Source: Cheilinus undulatus (Eukaryota > Chordata > Actinopteri > Labriformes > Labridae). From it: 64,000 bases of DNA. The notes beneath the pieces were generated by a model. That model was not told the origin of the DNA and searched no databases. It was given only the letters and a program-made list of their open reading frames with translations. Location: the NCBI RefSeq assembly GCF_018320785.1, contig NC_054865.1, forward strand, positions 41,605,398-41,669,397, written 5' to 3'. The position numbers and the translations under genes are program-made. Shown one piece after another: positions 1 to 12,405 of the stretch; position 1 is the stretch's first letter; every line of letters begins with the position of its first letter.

Positions 1-3000
1 ACAGAAGAGCAGATTGAGGAGGCTGTGGAGTCAATGTTTGGAAGTGATGACAACATAAATGCTCTTCATGAACGTCAGTTAACCATAAAAAACAAGTCAA
101 GACATGTTTATAAAGCTCTAGTCTTTTCTACGTAGCATAACATTAGGCTGATGGAGGAATCTGAAGTACAAGGACAGCATCTAGACACAATTTCCATGTT
201 AGCCAAATTTTCCACACGTTTCCATTCAATCCAACCACATCAATCTGCTTACTACATTTAAATTTAATATACTGTACTCTATCAATGAAATGTTAAAAAA
301 TGAGCTGTAAAACCAGTTGTAATTTCAAAGAGGTAAGGATTAAGACTTTAAATATTTTGTTTTGTCCAAACAACAGCCAAATTCTATTATAAGATAGTTA
401 TATCATAAGAAAGCCAAGTTGACTTTAAAATGCTGGAGGCTGGGGCATTATTTTTTGGGGCAGTTTGCTTGAAAAAAATTGAAAGAAATCAATAATCAGT
501 AATTAAAATGCACATACTGATGTTTGACAGCCCATTTGTCAGTTACCCCTGATAGTATACACTGAATTATTAGTAAAAATTTCGCTGTATATGACATTTT
601 AATCTTTACCTCTTTATGGGTCAAGAACCCATATGTGGTCACTTCGGACAACTACCTCTGTAGCCTTACCTCAACTCTCTTTGATACTGTAGAACCAAAA
701 GTGATTTTTCTTAGCCAATCAGTGGAGAGCAGTTAACGTCACAGAAAGTGACCGGCCAATCAGCAGTGACACAGATCGTCTCAAACTTCCTGTTTTCTCC
801 AGAGCTCCAAGAAAGCAGCTGTACATCTCATTTGGTCTCAAACAAATGGTCCTGAGATCGTAACTAACCATGAGAAGATGATGAAACTTACACATAATAC
901 AAGGTGAAAAGTAGTGCTAAATGTCATGATAGGTTTTTTTGTTGAATGTTTCTAGCAATTACTGAAATTTTAGCGCAAAAAATGGAGGAACCATATTTGG
1001 ACATACGCCTGTTTAGGGCATAAATGAAGTCTATATTTCCTATGTTTTCTGGTTGAAGTTTAAAGAAAAACAAGTGGCATAAATAGTGAAATACATGTGA
1101 TATCAGTCCGTTTTACAACAGTGTGACAATTTAATAAACTTAAATGGCATAAATCAGCTCTTATTTTTATCATGACTCTCATCACTGCTAAAATATACTT
1201 TCTTATTCAGTATTTGTGATTATTAAAGGTGTCCTGTTGGGATTATAAGAAAAAGCTGGTGGTACCAACACAACTTATACACTGTTCTGAGGACAGTCAT
1301 GTTCTGCCTCTAAAGGAGGTCAGAATCTAAAGACAACCTCACCATGTCTTGTAAAATGAATATTTTGTATCTAAACAAGATTTTAATGTGCAAGTAAATA
1401 CTTGATAGACTCTAAATGTGTTTATTTTTCATTTATTAGCATATAAATAGGCATACAACACATGGATTTTTTTTACCATAAATGGGCAAGGGACCACATA
1501 TGGTCACCCTGTTGATTTTCACCATAATGAAAAATATATACGGGACAAAGGTAAAAAAGTTATTGGGATGTTCACCAATAACATTATAAGGCTTAAACTT
1601 TGAATTTCCAAGTATTTCAATGATTGCCCTGTAAAGGGTTAAGTAAAGGGTGTGAATACTCCCTCCACCCCATCCTTCACCTCAGAGGAAGGTCACATCT
1701 AAAGGAAAGATGTTTGTCATGCAGTCATTAGGTTCTCATTCACAGTAACGCTGCCGGCGGACTGATGGTTCATTCAGAAAGTGAGGCAATCTGACAAAGC
1801 CTCTATGATTCAACACTCCAACTCTCTGTGGAGTTTCAGGTCTGAACACGATATCTGGGGTTGGTATACTCTCCCAGCTGTTTCCCTGGGACCCTGCAGC
1901 CAGTTTAAACAGCAGGTTAGGAGCTTAAAAACACAGCTGGACCAGTTTTTTGTGTAATGCTGGCTGGCATCACTAACCCCCTCTTCCCTTTAGCTTTTGT
2001 GTGTGTGGCTGTTGTGTCAAATATTTTGTTTTTTCCTCTGCTTATCCCTTCTGTCGCGTGTTTGGAGTCAAAACAAACCAGACAGCATGGTCAGTCAGGA
2101 TGAGTCGGGTGCCGGATGTCAGTGAAAACATCCAACATTGACCCCAGATAACAGAGCAGGCAGAGGAAGCAGGCGTGCTTTCAATATTTTTCTATTAAAT
2201 GGGATCAAGTTTGAAAGGTATGGACTTCCTGGCCTTAATAATAATCACTTTTACAAGTAGTTGAATAGCTTTCAACCTTTACAATATTAATTTATTATTT
2301 AAATAACTCCCCCAGAAAAACAGACACAAATTATGTGGCTTTGATTGGGGTTTAACCATTATAAATCACTATAAATCAATATAAATGCATATTTCTGAAG
2401 GGGAGCTGGGATTGAACTTTTACTTTAAAGTATGAACACCGATTGAATGAGCTACGACTGACTGAAAAATCTTCATTCCTCCAAACCCTAACTCTAACAG
2501 TACATGTGTCTCAATGTTATCATATCTTCCCTGCAGTTTTCTCACCAAAATCTCCTGCAATATATGAAATACATGTGGTCAGATACTCTATTATATAATT
2601 ACAACACTTCAGCTCAAGATCTGGAAAATTAATTTCTTCCATCCCATTCTAATTAAGTTCCTACAGTCATGCCATTTTCTGAATTGCATAAAACCACTGT
2701 CCTCCATTGCACACTGCACTCATCCTCATGGCTCCATTCACAAGATATGCATGCACCACATGCCTGCTACAAACCAAGAGTACCCACAGGAGACCAGCTA
2801 GATATCTAAATATAGAAATGTGGGCTAACAATCAATAGCTAGACAGTTAAGCATGAAGCTGGAAGAAGGGGGTGGGGGTTATATTGTGAGAGGGAAAGGA
2901 ATGGGGGGGGGTTAAAAACATTACGCGGATTGGGTGTTTGCAGCTAAGCTGTGATAATATTTGCTGTTAAGTGACTAGAAAAAACATCTGGAAATGTGCA

Positions 3001-3318
3001 GCTGTGGAGCCTTTATGTCGCACAGTCTGCTTAAAATCAGACAGCCTTTTCAGATCATGTAGAGCTGGCTTCTGATGCCAGCTGCCAAATTCCCACAATT
3101 TCCCACAAGGCTTTGAATCTCGTTTTCTTTATTCTTTACGATCTTACAATTTTCAACTCAAACTCCATGTTCTGAAGGAAAGAAAAACGTGTGATTTGAA
3201 TATCAATAACAGCAGGAACAAGACAGATCAGTCCCCCTCCAGCCTTCGCTGCTTGGCCCGTTAACACGGAGCCATCCATTGAGGCGCTCAGACTGGGGGT
3301 AGGGATTTTTCTCCTTAC
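1..3318 (-). other. rasa3: rasa3 intron 1 (partial, window edge)
   Basis: This stretch lies downstream of the rasa3 exon 1 donor and shows no recognisable coding exon on either strand. It holds one possible TTAA-flanked element (599-1642) and a short G run near 2905. Otherwise it is unremarkable AT-rich sequence. Its assignment as intron depends on the gene continuing to the left. Confidence 0.6.
599..1642. mobile_element. Possible degenerate piggyBac-like MITE
   Basis: The segment starts with TTAATCTTTACCTC at 599. Its right end, read on the minus strand from 1642, is TTAACCCTTTACAGGG, so both ends have TTAA followed by a related TTTAC motif. Inside each end a CCATATGTGGTC motif appears in opposite orientation (about 629 and 1491-1505). 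No transposase reading frame is visible. TTAA target sites are typical of the piggyBac superfamily. The inverted repeats are imperfect, so this is a tentative call. Confidence 0.3.
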
Positions 3319-3373
3319 CTATTTTTATTTTAACGCTCTGGAAAACCCGCAGACCTTCTTCTTCTACCGCCAT
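3319..3373 (-). CDS. rasa3: rasa3, first coding exon (partial gene)
   Basis: The minus strand encodes MAVEEEGLRVFQSVKIKI from an ATG at 3373 and then splits a glycine codon at a GTAAGG donor (G at 3318). I recognise this as the start of RASA3 (GAP1-IP4BP), whose human N-terminus reads MAVEDEGLRVFQSVKIKIG, with one conservative change here. RASA3 is a Ras/Rap GTPase-activating protein with two C2 domains, a GAP domain and a PH/Btk region that binds inositol phosphates at the plasma membrane. Only the first strand of C2A is encoded in this exon. The ATG has a good context (A at -3, G at +4). All later exons lie left of the window, since no exon 2 sequence (expected to start near EAKNL) was found in positions 1-3318. 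Exon length is 55 nt, phase 1. Confidence 0.85.
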
Positions 3374-3740
3374 GCTTCCCCCGTGGCTCTTTCCCTTTTG
3401 ACGGCTAGATAGAAACAGTCCTCCAGGGTGCTCGGTTGTGGCCTCTCCAGCGCGCGGATAATCCAGGGGTTTTGCACATCTATACTCTCCGGACAGCGAC
3501 CATACTCCGAGCCTACCAATGCTGCTGCTGCTGGCTGCTTGAGAACAGGAGAGCAGATTCAGCTCCAATCCCCGCAGCAGCAGCACAGAGCGCCGAGCCA
3601 AGGGGGCGTGGTCCTGTAAGACTACCGCCCACTGATTCTGTATGAAGGGTGAACCGTGCCACAAAGCGGAGAAAGTGGTGTCATTGAGGAAACTGTTGAG
3701 AGCCCAAGTCCAGCCTTCTGTCCCAGACATATACTCAAGA
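3374..3740 (-). promoter_or_regulatory. rasa3: rasa3 5' leader and promoter region
   Basis: Sequence just upstream of the rasa3 ATG on the minus strand is GC-richer than its surroundings, with a short CTG run (about 3521-3535). The reading frame of the rasa3 start codon stays open through this stretch back to another ATG at 3730. That upstream part does not resemble the known RASA3 N-terminus and is best read as 5' untranslated sequence. No TATA box was recognised, and the transcription start cannot be placed. Confidence 0.45.
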
Positions 3741-4309
3741 TAATAAAGTTAAACTTCATTGAGTAAGTCTACACAGCAAAAAATGGACATTTAATGTAGT
3801 TAGGCTGTTATGAATGATATTTCAGTTCATAAAAATGCTTGGAGAATGGGAGCTGCCTTCAGATCTTTGAATTGGTTAAAACAAAGAAGGTCATGCCTCT
3901 TTTGGTCGTATATGTTGTTTGATTTTCGTAGATTCCATGAATAGGAAGCATTTCATTCTCATATTTGTTTTGCTATGCATCTAGACCAAACTTCGGACAG
4001 AAAAAAAGCACTGCATTTTCAGAGAAACCTTCCTATTCTTCAAATCTATTCACCTCAGCATGTGGTTAATTTTCCAGAGAACTTTTGTATGTTTTAGCTG
4101 TTGTAATCAGTCCACACAGAATTTACTGGGCCTCTGAAAAAAAAAAAATAAAAAAAATAAAAAAAATAAACAGTGAATGGGCCCTGCCCAACTGTGTTAA
4201 TGATTATGTCGATACAATGGGTGTTGGATCAGTAGCATTGGTGCTAGCATCCTGGCTAACAGTTACTTCATTTTAAAAGTGTAAGTGTGTGAGGCCATTA
4301 TTGGGTGCT
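3741..4309. other. Intergenic, nothing recognised
   Basis: There is no coding exon, RNA gene or element that I can support. A purine run of A with interspersed T lies at about 4138-4168. Confidence 0.5.
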
Positions 4310-5075
4310 GATGCTGAAATTGTTAATTTGTGCTACCTTTTGAACATTTTCACCACTTTTTAAACACTTTGAGACTTTTGACCCATTTTGCTGCTTTTGG
4401 CCTTATTTTGCAACTTTTTCTCTATTTTCGCCACTTTTAGCCATTTTGCCTCTATTTGCCACTTTTCTCACACTTTTATTGCAAATAATTATCTATTTTT
4501 GCCACTTTTTTGCAACTCTTAACCCACTTTTGCCACTTTATGCCCATTCTGCCACTGCTCTCTGCCAAATTGACCCCTTCTTATGACACCTTTTGCTCTA
4601 TTTTGATACTTTCATTCCAGTCTTTCCGCTTGTTGCCCATGTTTTACACTTTTTGTCACTTTAAGCCACTTTTTTTGCTACTCTAACCCAAATTTTGCCA
4701 CTTTTACCCATTTTTGTGGCACGTTTTGCCCATTTTGCCACTTTTTGACCATTTAACTTTTTTTTGTGTAGTTTGACATTTTTATGCCTTTCTGCCATAT
4801 TTGTCCACTTTGCCACTTTTTGCCCATTTCTGCCACTAGTGGCACATTTTTTTTGCTACTTTAACCCTAATTTTGCCACTTTATACACAATTTGCCTCCT
4901 CTTTCTGCCACTTTAACCCCTTTGTGAAACTATTCTCCTATTTTTGTCACTTGCTACCTAATTTAGCCACTTTTTAGCCAATGCAAGCCCTTTTGTTGCC
5001 ACTTTCTGCTCGTTTTGTCACTTCTTTTGCCACCTTATCCAATTTCTGCCACTTTTTTACTTTCTGGTATCCTGA
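4310..5075. repeat. Degenerate GCCACTTTT tandem repeat
   Basis: About 760 bp are built from diverged copies of a pyrimidine-rich unit close to TTTTGCCACTTTTGCCCAT, with dozens of GCCACTTT or GCCATTTT cores at irregular 12-30 bp spacing. On this strand purines are scarce. The array contains no gene. The copies are too diverged for a fixed period, which suggests an old expansion. Confidence 0.7.
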
Positions 5076-7230
5076 CATTTGTGCACATTATAGCTTTGCT
5101 ATAAAGTCAAACATTTCTTTTCTAATGGTTTACTCAATATGCCCATCCATATATAAACATTATCATTCTGTTTGGAAAAAAAGGGGTTTACATTAAAAAA
5201 AGGCTACTACAGTATGAATAAATAATGTTCTTTTTCAGGGCCCCAAAAAGCTCTCCCCTTTATCCCTCTTATAGGCAGCCTTGGTTGTAACTGAACCTTT
5301 TGTGCCCCAACATCACGGTAAAAAAGGGAAACCTCACTGACTTTCAAGGTTTAGATATAAAATGATGAGGGTGATAATACATTTCTATTCATGAAAAAAT
5401 AAACAGTATCCTTACACACTTGATGTAGCAAAAGTTATCACTCAAGCTAAGTCAGTGAAAAAACAACTGAGTCCACAAGTTTGAAGGCTAATAAATGGTT
5501 TGGAACTCATGTTTCCATCCACAAATTTTACAGTCCAATAACATCACAACTGGCAATAATATTACGGACATTAGCCCACCAATCCCCTGGAAATAGCAGT
5601 AATTGCATTGAAATGTTCTTCCTTAATCACCCCTCATACCTATACTTGCACTTTCCCCACTCAGGCACTAATCACCCTTCACACAACACTGAAACGTCAT
5701 GAGGATGGCTAGCCTGTGAATTGACAAGAACTAGCACATAATGCTGAATGATTTAAGAAAGAGAAATGTAGCTATAGGCGAAGCTTGAAATACTCCAATA
5801 GCTCTGCATTTTATTTGTACCTCCCGCTACCACCTACCTCTGTGAAATGATGATGCATCATGTGTGGCTGCTCTGAGTCCTAATGTTACTCCCCCTTTAA
5901 GGGCCCCACATGCAGCAGCACGAGTCTGACTCCACTGGATCTCATGAATGTTTTCTCCATCAAATGGGCTGCAGATGCAAAGAACAACAAACCTGGATTT
6001 ACACTGTTATTCCTATGGACTAAATGATTTATTGCTATTCCCCCCACGACCTGGGCTTTCAGACTGTGATCAATAAAAAATAAGCTTTTCTCCCACTTGA
6101 AAACTATATGAACAATATAAGACATAGTCTAGGTCTACGCATACTTTATAATGTCTCAGAAGTTCATATAAAGACTTTCTGGGCCTTCACAGACAGTCGT
6201 ACATCAGCACTGGCATCTACATTTGTGTGAAGATATGTTACCTGATAGCAAAAAAGAAGTCCCCCTCAGAAACATTTACCATGAGGCTCGCCCAAATAAA
6301 TGGCTTGGCCCCCCCAGAGAATGTTTTCTAATAAGATGTGAATTAAAAATTTCAACATGTGCCTTTGGGATAAATTTTCTTTTGGCCTCACTCAGATTGG
6401 ATTTTAAAGCTGAGTGACATAAAACTTGTTACAAAAAATATTGTTGTGATCATAAGGGCAAGCCAGCTCCCTCCTCTTCTTCTCCTTTCTTTATGGCTCC
6501 CTGATTTTTTTGATGGTCCTGTATGGCAACTCATGGCTATCAGTCATGTGACTGGTGCAGAGGCCTGGAGGGCAGAAAAGCTTGGAAGAGAGGCAGCTAC
6601 CACTGAAAACCATGTGATGCTGCAGCACCGGGGCATTCATTCTCTACCTCCTCAAGACGTCACATCTTTTACATCATCTGACAAACGCAGAAAAACTGAG
6701 ATACTATTTTAAACAGTTAGTTTTTTGTTCGTTTGGACCCTGATACAGCATCTGGGAAGCTCATGAAAATCAGGGAAGTCCCAGCCAGAACTTTGCTTTG
6801 GGGATGTTTATGTACTTTATCCACAGTAGTGCAGAATCTCTCCCTTTATGCTGCTGCAAGAATGAAAGTCTACAAAATCACACATGGTTTTATGTGCTCT
6901 GGGTGTGTTTGGGAGCAATAATGCTGCTGTTTGGAAAGTGAAAAGTGAACAAAGTCTTCAGAATTAAAACATAAATATATTTTGTCTTTTCCCTAAAGTC
7001 ATCTTGACTATTTCTGTGAAATGTTGTGCAATACAGTTACATGCAACATTTTTCATTTGTGTTTTTTTCACTGGAGTCTGGTAGCTACTCCATGTACTTG
7101 TGGATTGTTGTTGCCATTTTTCTAATTCATAATTTGTATATATTTATTACTTACAGTATATGTAGTAATGTTGGCAGCTAAATATGTGCAGCACTAGGAG
7201 TCAAAGACAAATTTCCCCAAGAGGACAATA
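5076..7230. other. Intergenic, no gene recognised
   Basis: Both strands were read for exon-like segments and known repeats. Short open frames occur but show no family motif and no flanking splice pattern worth reporting. Confidence 0.45.
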
Positions 7231-8745
7231 CAAGCATATTGTATGTCATATCATGTATTGTACTGGTCGTACCCTATTGTAAGATATCAGTTGTATGGCA
7301 ATGTATCGTATCTGTCAGTCATACTGTATTGTAAAATATCTAATCGATCATACTGTATCGTATTGTAAAGTATTGATCACATCATAGCCATCGGACTGTT
7401 GTATCGTATCATCAATTATGCTGTATCATATCAGTCATACTTTGTTGCATCGATCATATTGTATCGACTATATCATGTAGAATCATGTCGATCATATCGT
7501 ATCATAATGTATTGATTGTACCATATTGATTGTACCAAAGCATATTGTATCTTATTGATCTTATCACACCAGATAGTGTTGTATCAATTGTCTTGTGTCC
7601 TATCACATCGAATAGTATCATATAATTTTGATTATGCTATATTGCATCGTATCTGTGATATCATATATTGTATCATATCGATCATACTGAATTGCATTGT
7701 ATCGTACTGATCATGTCATATCCATTACTCTACACTGTATCATATATCAATTGGACTGTATCATATCCGTCGTACTGTATTGTATCAATTATACAGTATC
7801 ATACTGACCATATTATATCGTTTATATGTTTCTATCAAACCATATCAGATTGTTTCATATTGATTGCACTGTACCATATTTAGCATACCATAACAAAATG
7901 TACTTTATTGATCTTATCATAACAGATAATATTGTATCGATTGTACTGTACTGTATTAATCATACTGTATCATATTGATTGTTTTGTATTGTATCCTATT
8001 GATCTCACCATATCATATTGTATCATATCATAGTATCAATCGTATCATATTGTATTACATCGATTTTACCGTACTGTCTCACATGGTATCAATAGTACTG
8101 TATCCTATCTGTTGTACTCTATAGCATCGATCACACTGTATTGTATTGTATCCTATTGTTTCAATCATATCATATTGCATTGTGTTAATTATATTGTAAT
8201 GATCTTACCATTTCATATCACATTGTTTAGATCATACCGCATTGCATGGTATCAATCAATACTGGATTGTATTGTATCAAACTATATTGTATAAATCATA
8301 CGGTATCGTATCAATCACACTATAACAACAACAATATCATATAGACCAGAGGTTCCCAACCTTTTTTCCACTGAGCCCCCCCTTCACATTTTTAAGAAGA
8401 GCTTGCCCCCCATCAGGACCCACATCAAGAAAAGTGACATATTACTGTCATATTGCTGTCAAAAATGCACATAAATTACTTACACTTAAATAACTTTGTT
8501 TTCATCATTTAAAGCCAAACTCAATAGCCCAACCCACAAGTCTTATTAGCAAAATACCTTGGTATGAGCTATTCATATAGGTTTAATCATGATTTTAGAT
8601 AGTGTGAGTGAACCTCATTTTAACAACCTCAGAGCAGACAGGTCATCACACACCCCCAAGGGCGTCCCAGACCCCAGGTTGGGAACCAAGGATATAGACC
8701 ATACTGTATCATATTGTATAGTATTATATGATATTGTATCAAGTT
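7231..8745. repeat. Degenerate TGTATC/GATCATA satellite
   Basis: This array is made from variants of units such as TATTGTATCGTATCGATCAT, with TGTATC, CATATTG, GATCATA and CATACTG words recurring hundreds of times in changing order. It is interrupted at 8347-8691 by a hAT-type insertion and resumes at 8692 to about 8745, so the insertion is younger than the array. There is no coding content. Open frames rich in Y, I, S and C across it are by-products of the repeat. Confidence 0.75.
8347..8691. mobile_element. hAT-type MITE, 345 bp
   Basis: The ends are inverted copies: CAGAGGTTCCCAACC on the left, and CCTTGGTTCCCAACC when the right end is read on the other strand. The element is flanked by a perfect 8-bp duplication, ATATAGAC, at 8339-8346 and 8692-8699. 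An 8-bp target duplication and GGTTCCCAACC-type ends are hallmarks of the hAT superfamily. No transposase is present, so it is a non-autonomous copy. It lies inside the TGTATC satellite. Confidence 0.8.
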
Positions 8746-8844
8746 ACCTAACATTAGCCTATAAATGTTACTTAAGAATAGTTTATGCTGTTGCTCTTTG
8801 TCAGTGTTTTGATGTTATAATGCTACTTAAAAGCAGTAATTTTT

Positions 8845-9006
8845 GGGGGGGGCGCCAGTAGTCAAGTGGTTAAGGCGCACACAATGTCCGCGGGCAGCCT
8901 GGGCTCGAATCCGGTCTGAGGCCCCCCGCCCCCATCCCCGAGCCCATCCACCATCCCCCTCCATCAAACAAAGGCTTGAAAAGGCCCAAAAACAAATCTT
9001 TAAAAA
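8845..9006 (+). mobile_element. tRNA-derived SINE with 16-bp duplication
   Basis: A tRNA-like head carries an A box (TAGTCAAGTGG, 8859-8869) and a B box (GGCTCGAATCC, 8902-8912) of an internal pol III promoter. A C-rich body and an A-rich end follow. The perfect flanking duplication AAAAGCAGTAATTTTT (8829-8844 and 9007-9022) shows target-primed insertion. It is too long, and lacks a foldable 3' acceptor arm, to be an intact tRNA gene. Confidence 0.8.
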
Positions 9007-9022
9007 AAAAGCAGTAATTTTT

Positions 9023-11419
9023 TAATCAAGTTAACACAATATTTGACAGCAGGATTTGAATTATTGTATTCAGTACTAATGTCCATTGCAACCCACAGAG
9101 ACAGCAGAGCATCTAATGAATCCACTATTTGCTCTTTTCTAGGCTTTCTGTCATAGATGGGGCTCTGTAGAAGAATAAACTGGACTTGTCCTCTTACCAG
9201 GAAATGCATATAGTTGAAAAGCTTTCTTTCACTAAAAAAAAAAAACAGATAAAACTGGCTTAAAACATGTAGGTGACAACGAGACCATCAACTTCTTCAC
9301 ACGGTAGGAAGTCTTTTTGGCCTGCCGGGGAGCTGCTCATAAAGGCAGCATGAGTGTGTAACATCATGTGAAAGCTATGAATACACAAACTCTATTTATG
9401 TTAACAATAAAATGTGGTTGTCATTGCTTAAAAGTAGGATGGACTATATGTAGGACTGGGTCCCAGAAAGTTTTCCTCTTTTCCCCCTTTATGAGTGGCC
9501 TTGCCATTACTGAAAGTCTATAGGTAACTTAGACAGATTCTTGTTCAGTTCTTTGCTGTGTGTCCAATGCCACACATTTCCTATTCAAAAGTGTATGTCA
9601 AAATAACTGAGCAATAATTTGTATGCTTCAGCTTACATACTTGAAATATTCTTCTAATGAGGCTGTCACCATAGATCAAATCTCCACAATTACAAGGAAG
9701 CAATCATCTTAAAACCCAGTGAGAGAGGTAATATTTAAACTATAAACTACATTAATCTTTAATGTTAAAACGTTTGGATTACAGATCAAGTTTCTCAGAT
9801 TTCCATAGATGGGATATCTTAATACCATTTAACTCTTGTCACACTCACTTGGTGACAGGCAGAAAAATATAAAAACGGACAGACACATCATCACCAGTGC
9901 TAAGACAAGAGTGCTCACAAAGGCCAGACATCAGAACAGCACTAATCCGTAAGAATAATGGCCCCTGTTTCCTTGCAGACACTGATCCTGGACCCTGTTT
10001 AACACATAAATAGAATAGTCCAGGGGCCAGCTTTGTTGGAAGGCTGTCTTGACAGGATTTAAGGTCCATTCAGGTGATTCAGACTCAGGGGTCAGCAGCG
10101 GCCCACGCTTTTGAACCCACTGAGCCACACCTCTGACATCACTATGACCACATCTCTCTAAATAGCCTGACTCTAGCAGGGAAACTCTACAAACCCAGCT
10201 GGCCAAGCCCTGCCCAGCCCAGCAGAGATGTAGGGATGAAGAACAGTCGAACATTGTGTCTATGAGTGGTGACAGTTAACTGCAGGGCGTCTCTTGCCGG
10301 CCAAGGTGTTGGGATTATCTGTGTCTCCTTTAGAACAGCTCTAAATCTAATTAGGCTACGTGTCCCATCACTACTGCTGGCCTGCTTGACCTTTAAGAGA
10401 AGAAACTACCGCCTCTACTGAGCTGCAACAACAATGAAACCATATATTCTCCCAAAAACTGCACTGGAAACCTTTTCAAGATGCACTTGTTTAATATCTT
10501 GGTCTACTTTAGCTACTTTAGTTCATTTGACATCTTTGGTTTCCAGACTCTTTTCAGAAGCAGCCTTTCACTGGTGAGGCAGCTAAAGACCTCCCTCTGG
10601 GTACTTTACTTAAAATAGTTTTGAGGCACTTTTACTTAAGTTTAATCCTCTTCATCACAAACTTCGGCTCACTGACAGCTAACAAAAAGACGTTTCTGGC
10701 TGGGGCTTCATGTTAGATGTCTCTGATGTTACAAGTTACACCAAAGACACATTTCCTCTCTCACATCGTTTCATTTAGGTCTGCAGAGCTTGTTTTTCCT
10801 CTTGCATATGAATGTGGCTACTTAATAGTGCCTGTATGTTTAGTAGTTGAAGTAATTCCTCCTTGACAATTCAATAGAACTGCTCATACATTAATATGCA
10901 AGCATTAGAAATAATAAACAGACGTGTTGCCCTTTATGTGCAGAGTAAGCACTCACAGCATGTTAATGTTGCTCCTAATACACTTGTGCCTTAACCTTAG
11001 AAAGGGTTTGAATGCAGGCCGTTTTTTTCATCACTAAGTCACAGAAGCTTTGACTCTAAAAGAACTAAACTGCTTGAATGATGATCAGGAACCCCAAAGT
11101 ATTATCAACAAGTAACTTGACAGCACCATTAAAAACTGCCAAACAGTATATAAGTTTTAAAACAATCGCCCCTACTAGCCTCTACCAGGTGCAACTTTAA
11201 AAGTTTAAGTGGCACTAACTAATTGATGCATTTATATATAGATATATAAAGCCGTAATATATTCATAATAAAGAAACATAATGACCACTTTTATTCTAAA
11301 CAAGGGCTAAATGAGCAGTACATGCATGAGTATGTACACATCATACATTTACATATGAATTTATATGTTCACTGATCAGCATCATTCATTTGGGATCCTA
11401 CCAGTCTAGTTTTTATGGA
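9023..11419. other. Intergenic, no gene recognised
   Basis: No family-like reading frame or repeat element was recognised on either strand. A stretch at 9850-10260 is less AT-rich than its surroundings. On the minus strand it includes CTATTTAGAG, which resembles a MEF2 site, and an adjoining CAGCTGG E-box, but this is too little to call an enhancer. Confidence 0.4.
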
Positions 11420-12405
11420 CCATTACTGATTCATGTCTTTCTTTCTTTCTTTCTTTGATAGTCAAAGATCAACAAGAAGACACAAAAAAAAAAACACTTT
11501 TTGTGTGCAACAAAGATTTATTTATTCATTCATTTATTTATCCACTCATTTATGTATTGACCCCTTTATCCATTTATTTACTTATTTATTTATGTAATTA
11601 ATCATCGATTTATTGATGATTAATTAATTAATTAATTAATTTATTCATTCACTCTTATTTATTTATTGTTCTGTTTATTTATTTATCAATTTCATTAATT
11701 ACTGGTTAAGATCATCAAAATATAGGAAAGTATTTCTTTTTGGCTTATTGATTAATTTATGTATATATTTATTTTCTTCTAATAATTCATTTATTCACTC
11801 AATCATTCATGTTTTTCTTCTATGTAGATTATTTACTTATTCATTAATTTTTGGTTATGTGAATCAAAGTAAAAAAAAAATCTATTTATCTATCTATTAT
11901 TTGTTTGATTACTTGTCATTTTTCTATTTATTTATCTATTATTTATTCATATTATTGCAGGCAATTTCAACAAAAGCAAAAATATAAACTTTTTGTGTGC
12001 AACACTTTATTTTTTATTTTTTTTATTTTTCCAATTTAATTATTTTCTGTTCATGTATGTATCTATACATTTATCAATTTATTCACTTTTATTTATTATT
12101 TATTTATTTATTCAGTCATTCATTATTGTTTAAGGTAGCTGTAATCAAAAATATAATTTATTTATTCATTCACTTATTTATTTAAATTTTTTTCTGTTCA
12201 TTTATTCATATTTCCATTATAGGTTGAGGTTATCAAGTGAAAAAAAAAATCTATGTATTTATTCATTCATTCATTCATTCATTCATTCATTTATTATGAA
12301 CTAAGGTCACCAAAATAAAAAAAGCAAAAGAAAAAAAATCCTTATTCATTAAATTTATTAATTGATTCTAACATACAGTTAACTATATTTATTTATTTAT
12401 TTATT
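11420..12405. repeat. ATTT/ATTC-rich block with repeated spacer
   Basis: Runs of TTTA and TTCA tetranucleotides fill about 1 kb. Between them a longer motif recurs in diverged form: GGTTAAG-like, then ATCAAAAT-like, then an A run, then TCTATTTAT. Copies lie near 11704, 11853, 12130, 12221 and 12298. ACTTTTTGTGTGCAAC occurs twice (about 11495 and 11988). This suggests an old tandem array of an 80-150 bp unit rather than a simple microsatellite. No gene is present. Confidence 0.6.

Noticed and set aside
1-73. Plus-strand open segment (EEQIEEAVESMFGSDDN) ending at a GTCAGT donor-like site.
   Set aside because: It lies within the presumed rasa3 intron on the opposite strand at the window edge, with no visible acceptor, and I recognise no family.
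7516-8294. Several open frames rich in Y, I, S and C.
   Set aside because: They are by-products of the TGTATC satellite.
8848-8925. Considered as a true tRNA gene because of good A and B boxes.
   Set aside because: A complete cloverleaf with a matching acceptor stem is not visible, and the 16-bp target duplication shows it is a SINE.
9931-10254. 107-codon minus-strand open frame in a less AT-rich patch.
   Set aside because: No family similarity is recognisable. The patch may be regulatory, but evidence is limited to two short motifs.
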